Below, in pieces: positions 1-8,054 of a stretch of DNA of 13,332 nucleotides. Origin of the DNA: Candidatus Omnitrophota bacterium (lineage in GTDB: Bacteria; Omnitrophota; Gorgyraeia; JAHIPI01); the NCBI GenBank assembly GCA_030616695.1, contig JAUWWU010000006.1, forward strand, positions 1 through 13,332. The letters run 5' to 3'. The notes beneath the pieces were generated by a model. That model was given only the letters and a program-made list of their open reading frames with translations. It ran no database searches and was not told the DNA's origin. A program made the position numbers and the translations under genes. The stretch's first letter is position 1. Each line of letters opens with the position of its first letter.

Positions 1-405
1 AGAAAATACCAGGCGTTAAAGAGCATACTGGGAGACACTATTTCCTATGACGACAGGGCATTCGACGTGATATCGCATGTCCTTTCTTTAAAGGGCGTCG
101 CCGACATATCCGACCTCAGCATGAAGAAAATAGAAAACGACTGGCATAATTCATATATACAGCTGAACAAGCTCCTGGGAGAAATTGAGGGCAGGCAGGA
201 GGCCCTGCAGGGAATCAGCAGGCTCGGCCTCTTTATGAATATCTTAAGGCGCAACGCGCTTTTTAACCTGATAGCCATTATAGCGATAATCATCGGCATA
301 TATCTTATAGTTACCCGTGCCCAGAAGGCCTATCAGGCGCCGGAGAGGACGGAGCAGAAAGAAAAGAGGATAGAGGAGAGGAAAGGAAAAATAGAATTTC
401 AGTAA
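1..405 (+). CDS. Unrecognised protein with a C-terminal-side membrane segment (5' end missing)
   Basis: The reading frame is open from the first base of the window to the TAA at 403-405, so the start lies upstream. A GTG at 67 could serve as a start, but conserved-looking coding sequence continues before it, and I treat the gene as truncated by the window edge. The visible 134 residues comprise a soluble, mostly helical-looking part rich in Lys, Glu, Leu and Gln, then one strongly hydrophobic stretch (about residues 85-105, with runs of Ile and Ala) that should cross the membrane. A short, highly charged Lys/Glu/Arg tail follows. The shape suggests a membrane-anchored protein with most of its mass on the N-terminal side. 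I do not recognise the family and assign no function. It ends 13 bases before the HU gene and may be co-transcribed with it. Confidence 0.6.
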   Translation, partial: RKYQALKSILGDTISYDDRAFDVISHVLSLKGVADISDLSMKKIENDWHNSYIQLNKLLGEIEGRQEALQGISRLGLFMNILRRNALFNLIAIIAIIIGIYLIVTRAQKAYQAPERTEQKEKRIEERKGKIEFQ

Positions 406-418
406 GCAGGAGGCCGTA

Positions 419-691
419 ATGACAAAAAAGGACATTATAATAAAGGTCGCCGATGATACCGGCATGAAGCAGATAGACGCCAAAAAGGTGGTCCAGAAGA
501 CGTTTGATTATATAATAGCCAGCCTCGCAAAAGGCGAGACGGTGGAGCTGCGGAACTTCGGCATCTTTAAGGTCAAGTCGCGAAAAGGAAGGATGGGGCG
601 CAACCCGAGGACAGGGGAGAACGTGCCTATTCCCGAAAAAAAGGTCGTGAACTTCAAGCCGGGCCTTGTTATGAAAAAAAAGGTCAAATAG
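419..691 (+). CDS. HU/IHF-family DNA-binding protein
   Basis: This 90-residue protein has the length and fold pattern of the HU/IHF family, small dimeric proteins that bend and compact DNA in the nucleoid. The N-terminal helical part (residues 1-40, beginning MTKKDIIIKVA) is followed by the beta-arm region. ELRNFGIF (43-50) and the hallmark GRNPRTG (60-66) include the proline (63) that in this family wedges between base pairs at the arm tip. The basic tail (KKKVK) is typical. The ATG at 419 is backed by a strong Shine-Dalgarno AGGAGG at 408-413, five bases upstream. Sequence alone does not separate HU from an IHF subunit, so no gene symbol is given. It lies 13 bases after the truncated upstream gene and is followed by a promoter-bearing spacer. 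Confidence 0.95.
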   Translation: MTKKDIIIKVADDTGMKQIDAKKVVQKTFDYIIASLAKGETVELRNFGIFKVKSRKGRMGRNPRTGENVPIPEKKVVNFKPGLVMKKKVK

Positions 692-818
692 TCAGCTCAT
701 TTACCCGCCGGTTGTCCAACCATGACCCAAAATCCCCTTTTTTATTGACTTTTAGCGTTTATATGATATTATACACCCATATTAATAAAGTAAATTTTAA
801 TACTGAAGGCGTTATATT
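692..818. other. Spacer between the HU-family gene and hisS
   Basis: This AT-rich 127-base stretch is the longest non-coding interval in the window. It holds a candidate promoter (745-772) in its second half. In the first half a short inverted repeat (GGTT/AACC, 710-721) lies before a T-run at 738-743, but the stem is only four base pairs and some 16 bases from the T-run, so I do not call a terminator. No small ORF or RNA gene is evident. Confidence 0.6.
745..772 (+). promoter_or_regulatory. Candidate sigma70-type promoter for the hisS-led gene run
   Basis: TTGACT (745-750) matches the -35 consensus at five of six bases. TATTAT (767-772) matches the -10 consensus at five of six, with a 16-base spacer. 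Transcription would start near 779, leaving a leader of about 40 bases before the hisS ATG. It is the only convincing promoter I see in the window, and the later genes are nearly contiguous, so it may drive much of the run. Matches of this quality also occur by chance in AT-rich DNA. Confidence 0.5.
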
Positions 819-2075
819 ATGGCAATACATTCTATAAAAGGCATGCGGGATATCCTGCCCGAAGAGGCAAGACTGTGGCAGTTTGTAGAAAGGACAGCCA
901 GAGAGGTCTTTGAGAGCTCCGGGTATGAGGAGATAAGGACGCCCATCCTTGAAGAAACGGCCCTTTTCCGGAAGAGTATCGGAGAAGGAACCGATATCGT
1001 AAGCAAAGAGATGTACACCTTTACGGATAAGGGCGGGAGGTCGCTTACCCTCCGTCCGGAAGGCACCGCTCCGATAGTGAGGTCATATATCGAGAACCGC
1101 ATGGCTGCGGACGACGTCGTGAAATTATACTACGTCGGCCCAATGTTTCGCAGCGAAAGGCCACAGAAGGGAAGGTCAAGGCAGTTCCACCAGATAGGGA
1201 TGGAGGTAATCGGCTCTTCCAGCCCCTACTTTGACGCCGGCGCTATATTTCTGATGACAAACCTTTTTAAAAAACTCGCCCTCAGTGATTTCAAAATCAA
1301 AATATGCAGTTTAGGATGCGCCAAAGACAAAGAGAAGCTGGCAAAGGAGCTCGGCGCATACCTAACGCCTGAAAAAAACAGATTATGCCCGGATTGCAAA
1401 ACCCGCCTTAAGAAAAATGTCTTAAGGACGCTGGATTGTAAGGTCGAATCGTGCAGAAGCGTCCTGAGAAATTCACCCAAGGCAAAGGACTTTCTGTGCG
1501 GCTCCTGCGGCGGGCATTATAAAAAGGTGAAGGATCTCCTCGCTGAGTTAAAGATAGATTTCACAGAAGACGCTAACATGGTAAGGGGACTCGATTATTA
1601 TACCAACACGGTTTTTGAGGTCACGCATCCGGGATTGGGCGCCCAGGACGCCATAGCAGCAGGTGGCAGATACGATAATCTTGTTGAAGATTTCGGGGGC
1701 AAGAAGACAGGTGCGTTCGGGTTTGCCCTTGGCACCGAGAGGCTTCTTATGGCGCTCTCCTCCGAGAAAAAGGCCGGCCCGCAGAAAAAGGGATTGGATC
1801 TATATGTAGCCACGACAGGCGATAAGATGTATACCGAAGCGTTCAAGGCCGTAATCCCGCTAAGGGAGAACGGCATTTTTTGTGAAGTAAACTTTCAGGG
1901 GAGGTCCTTAAAGTCGCAGATGAGGCAGGCAAACAAAAAAGAGGCGCGCTTCGTGGCTATTTTCGGGGACGAGGAGTTAAAGCGCGGGGAAGTGGCGCTG
2001 CGCGACATGAAGACCTCAGAGCAGAGAAATGTCAAATTGAGCGACCTCGCGAAAGAGGTAAGGGAAGGGTTATAG
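819..2075 (+). CDS. hisS: Histidyl-tRNA synthetase
   Basis: This class II synthetase charges tRNA-His with histidine in the cytoplasm using ATP. At 418 residues it has the usual bacterial length. Motif 1 lies around residues 35-60. Motif 2 runs from about 105 to 130 and carries FRSERPQKGRSRQFHQ, with Arg111 and Glu113. The HisRS-specific signature VRGLDYYTNTVFEV (255-268) includes the catalytic-type Arg256. GGRYD is at 282-286, and motif 3, GFALGTERL, is at 301-309. The C-terminal anticodon-binding domain covers roughly 325-415. The insertion domain holds CPDC (190-193), several more cysteines (207, 212) and CGSC (227-230), a pattern that could bind zinc and occurs in some bacterial HisRS. 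The start is supported by the conserved opening IKGMRDILPEE and a weak GAAGG at 805-809. aspS begins six bases after its stop, the common hisS-aspS pairing. Confidence 0.97.
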   Translation: MAIHSIKGMRDILPEEARLWQFVERTAREVFESSGYEEIRTPILEETALFRKSIGEGTDIVSKEMYTFTDKGGRSLTLRPEGTAPIVRSYIENRMAADDVVKLYYVGPMFRSERPQKGRSRQFHQIGMEVIGSSSPYFDAGAIFLMTNLFKKLALSDFKIKICSLGCAKDKEKLAKELGAYLTPEKNRLCPDCKTRLKKNVLRTLDCKVESCRSVLRNSPKAKDFLCGSCGGHYKKVKDLLAELKIDFTEDANMVRGLDYYTNTVFEVTHPGLGAQDAIAAGGRYDNLVEDFGGKKTGAFGFALGTERLLMALSSEKKAGPQKKGLDLYVATTGDKMYTEAFKAVIPLRENGIFCEVNFQGRSLKSQMRQANKKEARFVAIFGDEELKRGEVALRDMKTSEQRNVKLSDLAKEVREGL

Positions 2076-2081
2076 CGTTTT

Positions 2082-3845
2082 ATGTTTAAAAGGACAAACG
2101 GCTGCGCCGAGCTTACCGATAAAGATATAGGCAGGGAAGTAAGCCTTTCCGGATGGGTCGATACCTGGCGGGACCACGGCGGCGTCATGTTTATAGATTT
2201 AAGGGACAGGGGCGGCGTTACGCAGATAGTATTTAACCCTGACAGGGACAAAAAACTGCACGCCGAGTCGCGGAAGCTGCGGGCCGAATATGTCATATCG
2301 GTAAAGGGGGTCGTAGAGGCGCGGCCTAAAGATACCGAAAACCTGAAATTAAAGACAGGCAGGATAGAGGTGGCAGCTAAGGAGCTTGAGGTGCTCAATA
2401 CTTCTATCGCTTCGCCTTTTGAGATATCGGATGAGGTGAAGATATCCGAAGAGGTAAAACTGGCTTATCGTTTTTTAGACCTGAGGCGGCCGGTCATGCA
2501 GCGCAATATGCGCATCCGCCACGACACCACAAAAGCGGCCAGGAACTTTTTAGACCAAAAGGGGTTTCTTGAGGTCGAGACGCCCATACTTACCAAAAGC
2601 ACTCCCGAAGGCGCCAGGGATTACCTTGTGCCCAGCAGGTTAAATCCCGGGAAGTTTTACGCGCTTCCGCAGTCTCCTCAGTTGTTCAAACAGATCCTTA
2701 TGATATCCGGATGCGAGAAATATTTTCAGATAGCCAAGTGCTTCAGGGACGAAGACCTTAGGGCGGACAGGCAGCCGGAATTCACCCAGCTTGATATGGA
2801 GATGTCTTTTGTGGACCAAGACGACATATTTGCGGTGACCGAAGAGCTCATGAAATATGTCTTCAAAAAGGTAAAAGGGCTGGATATAAAAACCCCCTTT
2901 ACGAGGCTGTCCTATAAAGAGGCCATGTCGCGGTTCGGCACGGATAAGCCGGATGCGCGGTTCGGCATGGAGATCAGCGAAGTAAAGGACATATTTAAGG
3001 GCTCCGGCTTCAAGACGTTTGATACTATAGTGGAGAAGGGCGGCAGCATCTTCGGGATAAACGCCAAAGGGCTCGCGAAGATATCGAGAAAAGAGATAGA
3101 CGACCTTACGGCCTTTGCGGTAGAATGCGGCGCCAAGGGGCTGGCATATTTTAAATTTACGGAGAAGGGCGCGGAGTCGCCGATTACAAAATTTTTCGAC
3201 AAGGCAAAATTGGACCTGCTCGCAAAGACCTTGAATTGCCGGAAAGGGGACCTGGCCCTTTTGATCGCCGATAGCGATATAAAAAAGGCGCAGGAGGCCA
3301 TGGGCATACTGCGGCTGCGTGTCGCGAAAATCGCAAACGTCAAAAAGGAAGATGGGTTTAAGTTTTTGTGGATCACGAACTTCCCGCTGTTTAAATATAA
3401 CGACGAAGAAAAACGCTGGGAAAGCGAGCACCATCCGTTTACCGCGTGCAGGGACGAGGACATAAAATACCTTGATAGGGAGCCCGGAAAGGCGCGTGCC
3501 GTGGCTTATGACCTCGTCGTAAACGGCATCGAGATAGGAAGCGGCTCCATAAGGATACATAAAAAAGATATTCAGGAAAAGGTATTCAAGGTAATAGGCA
3601 TTTCAAAGGAAGAGGCGGACAGGAGATTCGCTTTTTTGCTGAAGGCGCTGGCTTACGGCGCGCCTCCTCACGGCGGAGTGGCTTTCGGCCTGGACAGATG
3701 GCTCACGCTTTTTACGGGAAGCGAGAGCATAAGAGACGTTATCGCTTTTCCGAAGACACAGAAGGCGTTGTGCCCGCTGACGGACGCGCCGTCAAATGTA
3801 GACGAAAAACAGCTGAAAGAACTCAATTTGAAATTGAGGAAATAA
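2082..3845 (+). CDS. aspS: Aspartyl-tRNA synthetase, bacterial type, possibly non-discriminating
   Basis: This class IIb synthetase of 587 residues has the bacterial AspRS layout. The N-terminal OB-fold anticodon-binding domain (about 1-105, with SGWVDTWRDHGGVMFIDLRDR-type core) comes first. The flipping loop TPILTKSTPEGARDYLVPSR follows at 167-186, then QSPQ (197-200). Motif 2 spans about 216-243, with FRDEDLRADRQPEFTQLD and Arg222/Glu224. The bacterial-specific GAD insertion lies around 290-410, and motif 3, GVAFGLDR, ends at Arg539. His32 sits where Escherichia coli AspRS has Leu30. By recall, His at this site is associated with non-discriminating AspRS, which also charges tRNA-Asn and works with GatCAB. 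The other reported determinant is not clearly of that type here. The gene starts six bases after hisS, with a purine-rich AGGGAAGGG (2061-2069) somewhat far upstream. Confidence 0.97.
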   Translation: MFKRTNGCAELTDKDIGREVSLSGWVDTWRDHGGVMFIDLRDRGGVTQIVFNPDRDKKLHAESRKLRAEYVISVKGVVEARPKDTENLKLKTGRIEVAAKELEVLNTSIASPFEISDEVKISEEVKLAYRFLDLRRPVMQRNMRIRHDTTKAARNFLDQKGFLEVETPILTKSTPEGARDYLVPSRLNPGKFYALPQSPQLFKQILMISGCEKYFQIAKCFRDEDLRADRQPEFTQLDMEMSFVDQDDIFAVTEELMKYVFKKVKGLDIKTPFTRLSYKEAMSRFGTDKPDARFGMEISEVKDIFKGSGFKTFDTIVEKGGSIFGINAKGLAKISRKEIDDLTAFAVECGAKGLAYFKFTEKGAESPITKFFDKAKLDLLAKTLNCRKGDLALLIADSDIKKAQEAMGILRLRVAKIANVKKEDGFKFLWITNFPLFKYNDEEKRWESEHHPFTACRDEDIKYLDREPGKARAVAYDLVVNGIEIGSGSIRIHKKDIQEKVFKVIGISKEEADRRFAFLLKALAYGAPPHGGVAFGLDRWLTLFTGSESIRDVIAFPKTQKALCPLTDAPSNVDEKQLKELNLKLRK

Positions 3846-3858
3846 CAAGGAGGGTTTA

Positions 3859-4416
3859 ATGAAGAGATTGTATTTGTTGATTGCCTGTTTTTTGCTTGCG
3901 GCATCGCTGGCAGGCTGCGCCGGAGTGAAGACCTATACGTATGAAGAGAAAAGGGTAGACCAGGACCTTAGCCGTGGCAACAGGGGCGTGATTATGGGCG
4001 AGGCGTCCGTTGAAGAAGCCGAAAGAAAATCCACAAGGACTATGGTCGGTGTGGACATAACACTTCCCGATTCCAAAGAATATAAGGCGCGGAGGACGAG
4101 GGTAGAGGAAGAAGTGACGGAGAGGGAGCCTGTAATTACTTTTACGATACCGCCGGTGGAGCCTATAATACCGGTAGAGCCGCGAGAAAAGGAAGAAGTG
4201 AAGAGGGTGATCACGGAAGACCTGCAATATACGGTCCAAAAAGGAGACACCCTTCAGAGGATATCGGAGAAGTTTTACGGGACGGCGAGAAAATGGCCCG
4301 AGATATACAAGGCAAACAAAGGAGTTATCACCTCCCCTTCCAGGATTTACCCGGGACGGGTCATAACGATACCCGCGCTGGAAGCGGAAGAACCGGCTGA
4401 ATCTGATTACAAATAA
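3859..4416 (+). CDS. LysM-domain lipoprotein
   Basis: This 185-residue envelope protein opens with a lipoprotein signal peptide: basic MKR, a hydrophobic core, and the lipobox LAGC with the lipidated cysteine at residue 20. A tyrosine/charged segment follows, containing the striking QDLSRGNRGVIMGEA (35-49). Next comes a Glu/Arg-rich stretch and a proline-rich linker (about 98-108, repeated P-V-E-P). A single LysM domain occupies about 123-172, beginning YTVQKGDTLQRISEKFYG and ending VITIP. LysM binds N-acetylglucosamine-containing glycans, usually peptidoglycan, so the protein probably links the lipid anchor to the cell wall. Its exact role is unknown. The start has an excellent AGGAGG (3848-3853) five bases upstream. 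It lies 13 bases after aspS and 18 before phoH. Confidence 0.9.
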   Translation: MKRLYLLIACFLLAASLAGCAGVKTYTYEEKRVDQDLSRGNRGVIMGEASVEEAERKSTRTMVGVDITLPDSKEYKARRTRVEEEVTEREPVITFTIPPVEPIIPVEPREKEEVKRVITEDLQYTVQKGDTLQRISEKFYGTARKWPEIYKANKGVITSPSRIYPGRVITIPALEAEEPAESDYK

Positions 4417-4434
4417 ACACTATCGTAAATATTT

Positions 4435-5388
4435 ATGACGAAAAAAGAAATTACCCTACAATCCAATAATGAGGCCAGAGTGCTGTGTGGCCCGCATGAC
4501 GCGAACCTAAAGCTGATAGAAAAGGAGCTCGATATCTCTATCTGCGGCCGCGGGCATCAGGTTATTTTAGAAGGCGATAAGGAAAAAGTAGAAGACGCCG
4601 CTAAGGTCATCCATGAGCTGCTTATAGTAATCTGCAAGGGCGGCCAGATAAAGAAACATGAGATCTCATACGCGATCAAGTCAATAAAAGGCCGTATAAC
4701 AGAAGACGTCCACAGTATTTATCTCGATAAGATAGAGGTCTCGTCCAAAAAGCAGCACGTGACCCCGAAAAGCAAGGGGCAGAAAGAATACGTGGACGCG
4801 ATAAGAAAACACGACATCGTATTCGGCATAGGCCCGGCGGGGACGGGAAAGACTTATCTCGCTATGGCGATGGCCGTAAACGCACTGCGGAAACAACTGG
4901 TCTCAAGGATAATTCTGGCGCGGCCGGCCGTTGAAGCGGGCGAGAGCCTGGGGTATCTCCCGGGCGACTTATACGAAAAGGTCTCGCCCTATCTCAGGCC
5001 TCTTTATGACGCGCTTTACGATATGGTGGAAGTCAATAAAATCCAGGATTACATAACCAGGGGCATAATAGAGGTCGTGCCCCTCGCTTATATGCGCGGC
5101 CGCACGCTTAATAACTCTTTTATAATACTGGACGAGGCGCAGAACTCTACGCTGGAACAGATGAAGATGTTTCTTACGCGGCTCGGTTTTGATTCCAAAA
5201 CCGTGATAACCGGCGACATAACCCAAAGCGACCTCCCCAGCAACAAGGAATCCGGGCTTAAACACGCTATGAATATATTGAATAAGATACAGGGGATAAA
5301 ATTTATATTACTTTCGGGAGAAGACGTGGTAAGGCACGAGCTTGTCCTGGATATCATAAAGGCGTATGAAAATACGGAGAAGGGATAA
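4435..5388 (+). CDS. phoH: PhoH family ATPase (PhoH-like protein)
   Basis: This 317-residue protein matches the PhoH/PhoL family, P-loop proteins related to the helicase-1 ATPase core and linked in several bacteria to RNA metabolism. An N-terminal KH-like region (about 1-70) carries the ...NLKLIEKELDISICGRG pattern. The ATPase domain follows, with Walker A GPAGTGKT (133-140), ARPAVEAGESLGYLPGDL (162-179), Walker B ILDEAQN (231-237) and TGDITQSDLP (259-268). These are all diagnostic of the family. The ATG at 4435 has no clear Shine-Dalgarno sequence, but the N-terminus matches the family from the first residues. The gene is three bases from the 7TM-HD gene. Adjacency to that gene and ybeY is conserved across distant bacteria, suggesting work in RNA or ribosome maintenance, though the precise function is unsettled. 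Confidence 0.95.
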   Translation: MTKKEITLQSNNEARVLCGPHDANLKLIEKELDISICGRGHQVILEGDKEKVEDAAKVIHELLIVICKGGQIKKHEISYAIKSIKGRITEDVHSIYLDKIEVSSKKQHVTPKSKGQKEYVDAIRKHDIVFGIGPAGTGKTYLAMAMAVNALRKQLVSRIILARPAVEAGESLGYLPGDLYEKVSPYLRPLYDALYDMVEVNKIQDYITRGIIEVVPLAYMRGRTLNNSFIILDEAQNSTLEQMKMFLTRLGFDSKTVITGDITQSDLPSNKESGLKHAMNILNKIQGIKFILLSGEDVVRHELVLDIIKAYENTEKG

Positions 5389-5391
5389 AAG

Positions 5392-7617
5392 ATGAAGGAC
5401 CTGATGAAAAGATTGCAGGCGGGTTTCGGCAGGTTTTCGTCATCAACGTTTATGAAAGTCCTGGTTTTATCAGCGCTCTTTTTATTTCTTACGGTGCTGA
5501 TTTTTGTCGGCAAGCGCTCTTATAGGGGCGAACTGCACGAGGGGGATATATCGCTTGTAGATACCTACGCGCCTTATAACTTTACGTATCCTACCGAGGT
5601 CAATCAGGCAAAGACGGAAGCACTCAAGGAAAAGGCATTAAAAGATTTCCTGCCTATTTATGACATCAAGGCCGGCTATTGGGACGAGAAGAGGAAGGCC
5701 GTCTCCGGATTTTTCAGGAAGCTCAGGAGCGTCAAAGAGCTGAAAGACGTGGACGATAACGCCCGCGTCGAAAAGCTTAAGAAGGATACCGGCATAGACA
5801 TCGAAAACCAGCTATTGCTTTCTCTCCTTGATAAAGATGCGGCGGCGCTGGAGGATGTAAGCATAGGCGTCCTTAACGTATTATCTTCCAAGATAATCAC
5901 TGATGCCGCCATGATAGAGAAATTGGCCGAAGAGAGCAGGGAGGAGATAACAGTCCGCAATAAAAAATTGGACGTTGAGGGTAATATACCGCGTTCGGAC
6001 CTGTTCCTAAGTGACGGGCTAAAGCCGGTGATCAGGAAAGAGCTTGCCACCAGAGAAATTACAGGCGGCCGGTTGCGCGATGCGCTTACGGCCCTATTGC
6101 TGGCTGTCCTTGATCCGAACCTTGTCTATAATGAGGCGGAGACCAAGGCGCGGCGAAAAGCTTTACTGACGAGTATCCCGGAGGTTTACAACCAGATACT
6201 TATCAAAAAGAACGAACTCATAATCGCGAAGGGGCAGAAAGTCACAAAGCCCCATATATTACAGCTTGACCGGCTGACGAAAAAGGAAACAGGCGGTGTT
6301 AAGCTGTCGTATTTAGGAGGGGTGATATTACTCGTGGCTATATTTGTCGTGATGATCCCCATCTATTTAAACTTTTACAGGAAAAAAATATACGCCGATA
6401 ATAAGAGCCTTTACCTGATAACCATAGTTGCGCTTTTTACCGCCTTTCTCGCGAAGGTGATTACCGCTTCCCCTCTTTCAAGTTATTTTATACCGATCGC
6501 CGCCGCCGCGATGCTGCTGGCAATCCTGCTTGACGAAAGCGTTGCGTTCGTCATATCGCTGATGCTCAGCATATTCGTGGGGGTCATCGCCGGAAATAAG
6601 TTCAGCGTGATGGTGGTGTCGTTAGTAGGCGGTATAGCGGCCATATATTTCATAAGGGGCGTAAGGCGCCGTTCGCAGATATTAAAAGCGGGCGTTTTTG
6701 TGGGCATAACAAGGTTTGTGGTGATATGCGGCATAGGCCTTTTGAACACGCTCGAGCCCAATGTCTTCCTGAAGGAAGGGTGCTGGGGCATTGCCAGCGG
6801 TATCATGTCGGCGGGTATCGTCATGTTTCTTTTGCCCCTGTTTGAGTTTTTATTCAGCATAACCACTAATATCACGCTTCTGGAACTGTCCGACTTAAAC
6901 CACCCGCTTCTGAAGAAGATGGTCCTGAGCGCCCCCGGCACATATCACCACAGCCTTGTCGTAGGCAATCTGGCTGAAGCGGCCACTGACGCAGTCGGCG
7001 CAAATTCCCTTTTAGCGAGAGTGGGCGCATATTACCACGATATAGGAAAGATAGAAAAGTCCGAGTACTTCAGCGAGAACGAGTCAAGCCACAAGAGCCC
7101 GCATGAAAAACTGACTGCCTCTATGAGCGCGCTAATCATACAGAGCCACGTAAAAGACGGGCTCGAGCTTGCGAAAAAGTATAAGCTGAACAACGCTATT
7201 GTAGATTTCATATCCCAGCATCACGGCACGAGCCTGATCTATTATTTTTATCAGCGCGCCCTTGAGAAGATAGGAGACGAGGAGACGCTGAAAGAAGGGG
7301 CATTCAGGTATCCCGGCCCGAAACCTCAGAGTAAAGAGACCGCCATAGTCCTGCTTGCCGACGCCGTGGAAGCATCCAGCCGCGCGCTGAACGACCCGAC
7401 GCCATCAAGGATAAAGGGGCTTGTCCAGAAGATGATAAATAATAAGTTTATCGACAACCAGCTGGACGATTGCGACCTGACCCTTAAAGACCTTAATAAG
7501 ATCGCTGCGGCATTTCTCAGGATACTGACGGGAATATTCCACACGCGCGTGGAATACCCCGAAGAAAATAAAAGTAAAAAGAATAAGAATAATAAAAATA
7601 AAAAGAAGAACCGGTGA
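5392..7617 (+). CDS. pgpH: 7TM-HD family membrane phosphodiesterase (PgpH-like, cyclic-di-AMP)
   Basis: This 741-residue membrane protein has the 7TMR-HD architecture. A first membrane helix (about 22-40) is followed by a large extracytoplasmic 7TMR-HDED domain (about 45-300) and a multi-helix membrane block (about 305-495). A cytoplasmic HD phosphohydrolase domain (about 510-715) ends the protein. Metal-ligand motifs are intact: His520 in YHHSLVVGNLAE, His549-Asp550 in YYHDIGK, His586 in QSHV, His609-His610 in QHHGTS, and Asp657 in LADAVEASSR. Listeria PgpH of this family hydrolyses cyclic-di-AMP to pApA, so the same activity is inferred here. The cyclase is not in this window. The C-terminus (about 726-741) is an unusual Lys/Asn-only tail encoded by an A-rich tract. 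The start is three bases after phoH, and the stop overlaps the ybeY GTG start (GTGA). Confidence 0.92.
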   Translation: MKDLMKRLQAGFGRFSSSTFMKVLVLSALFLFLTVLIFVGKRSYRGELHEGDISLVDTYAPYNFTYPTEVNQAKTEALKEKALKDFLPIYDIKAGYWDEKRKAVSGFFRKLRSVKELKDVDDNARVEKLKKDTGIDIENQLLLSLLDKDAAALEDVSIGVLNVLSSKIITDAAMIEKLAEESREEITVRNKKLDVEGNIPRSDLFLSDGLKPVIRKELATREITGGRLRDALTALLLAVLDPNLVYNEAETKARRKALLTSIPEVYNQILIKKNELIIAKGQKVTKPHILQLDRLTKKETGGVKLSYLGGVILLVAIFVVMIPIYLNFYRKKIYADNKSLYLITIVALFTAFLAKVITASPLSSYFIPIAAAAMLLAILLDESVAFVISLMLSIFVGVIAGNKFSVMVVSLVGGIAAIYFIRGVRRRSQILKAGVFVGITRFVVICGIGLLNTLEPNVFLKEGCWGIASGIMSAGIVMFLLPLFEFLFSITTNITLLELSDLNHPLLKKMVLSAPGTYHHSLVVGNLAEAATDAVGANSLLARVGAYYHDIGKIEKSEYFSENESSHKSPHEKLTASMSALIIQSHVKDGLELAKKYKLNNAIVDFISQHHGTSLIYYFYQRALEKIGDEETLKEGAFRYPGPKPQSKETAIVLLADAVEASSRALNDPTPSRIKGLVQKMINNKFIDNQLDDCDLTLKDLNKIAAAFLRILTGIFHTRVEYPEENKSKKNKNNKNKKKNR

Positions 7618-8054
7618 TACAACTGGGCGTATCCAATATTTCAAGATGCCGCTTTTTGACTAAAAGGAAGCTTAAAGGCATAGTGAAGTCCGTTCTCGGA
7701 TATGCCGGCATCAAGGATGCGAGCCTTTCCATAGTTTTTGCCACCGACCGGGAAATAAAGCGCTTAAATCGTTTATACCTCGGAAAAAATAGATTTACGG
7801 ACGTCCTTTCTTTTTCCATGCGGGAGGGCAAGCGCCTTAAGAAGGATTCCTCGATCTTGGGGGATATTGTCATATCCGTCGACCGCGCAAGGAAACAGGC
7901 GCGGAGGTTTGATTCGACCTTCGAAAAAGAGATGTACCTTTATATCATCCACGGGATACTGCATCTATTGGGCTATTGCGACGAGGTCCCGTCATCAAGA
8001 AAAAGGATGCGGCGGAAGGAGGAGGAAATCTTAAAGGCATTATGGGAAAATTAA
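7614..8054 (+). CDS. ybeY: YbeY-family endoribonuclease / rRNA maturation factor, divergent active site
   Basis: This 146-residue protein belongs to the YbeY (UPF0054) family, metal-dependent RNases involved in 16S rRNA 3'-end maturation and ribosome quality control. TDVLSFSM (62-69), LGDIVIS (82-88) and HGILHLLGY (113-121) are clear family landmarks. Two normally conserved positions differ. The third metal-ligand His (E. coli His124) is Asp123 here, because the usual GYDH reads GYCD. The conserved Arg corresponding to E. coli Arg59 is Leu56 (LYLGK instead of YRGK). His113 and His117 remain. An Asp could still bind zinc, so loss of activity is not certain. The GTG start at 7614 overlaps the upstream stop by four bases, and the next in-frame Met is far inside the domain. 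The downstream gene overlaps its last 13 bases. Confidence 0.9.
   Translation: MIQLGVSNISRCRFLTKRKLKGIVKSVLGYAGIKDASLSIVFATDREIKRLNRLYLGKNRFTDVLSFSMREGKRLKKDSSILGDIVISVDRARKQARRFDSTFEKEMYLYIIHGILHLLGYCDEVPSSRKRMRRKEEEILKALWEN

Noticed and set aside
710..743. Possible terminator after the HU-family gene
   Set aside because: The stem is only four base pairs and is separated from the T-run by about 16 bases, so it does not form an intrinsic terminator.
2640..3560. A 306-residue open frame on the minus strand opposite aspS
   Set aside because: The plus strand encodes a complete AspRS with all class II motifs across the same bases. The antisense frame shows no recognisable domain and is a codon-bias shadow.
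7976..8041. A longer start for the kinase/phosphatase fusion
   Set aside because: It would overlap ybeY by 79 bases, and the added 22 residues show no DgkA similarity. The ATG at 8042 fits the family start.
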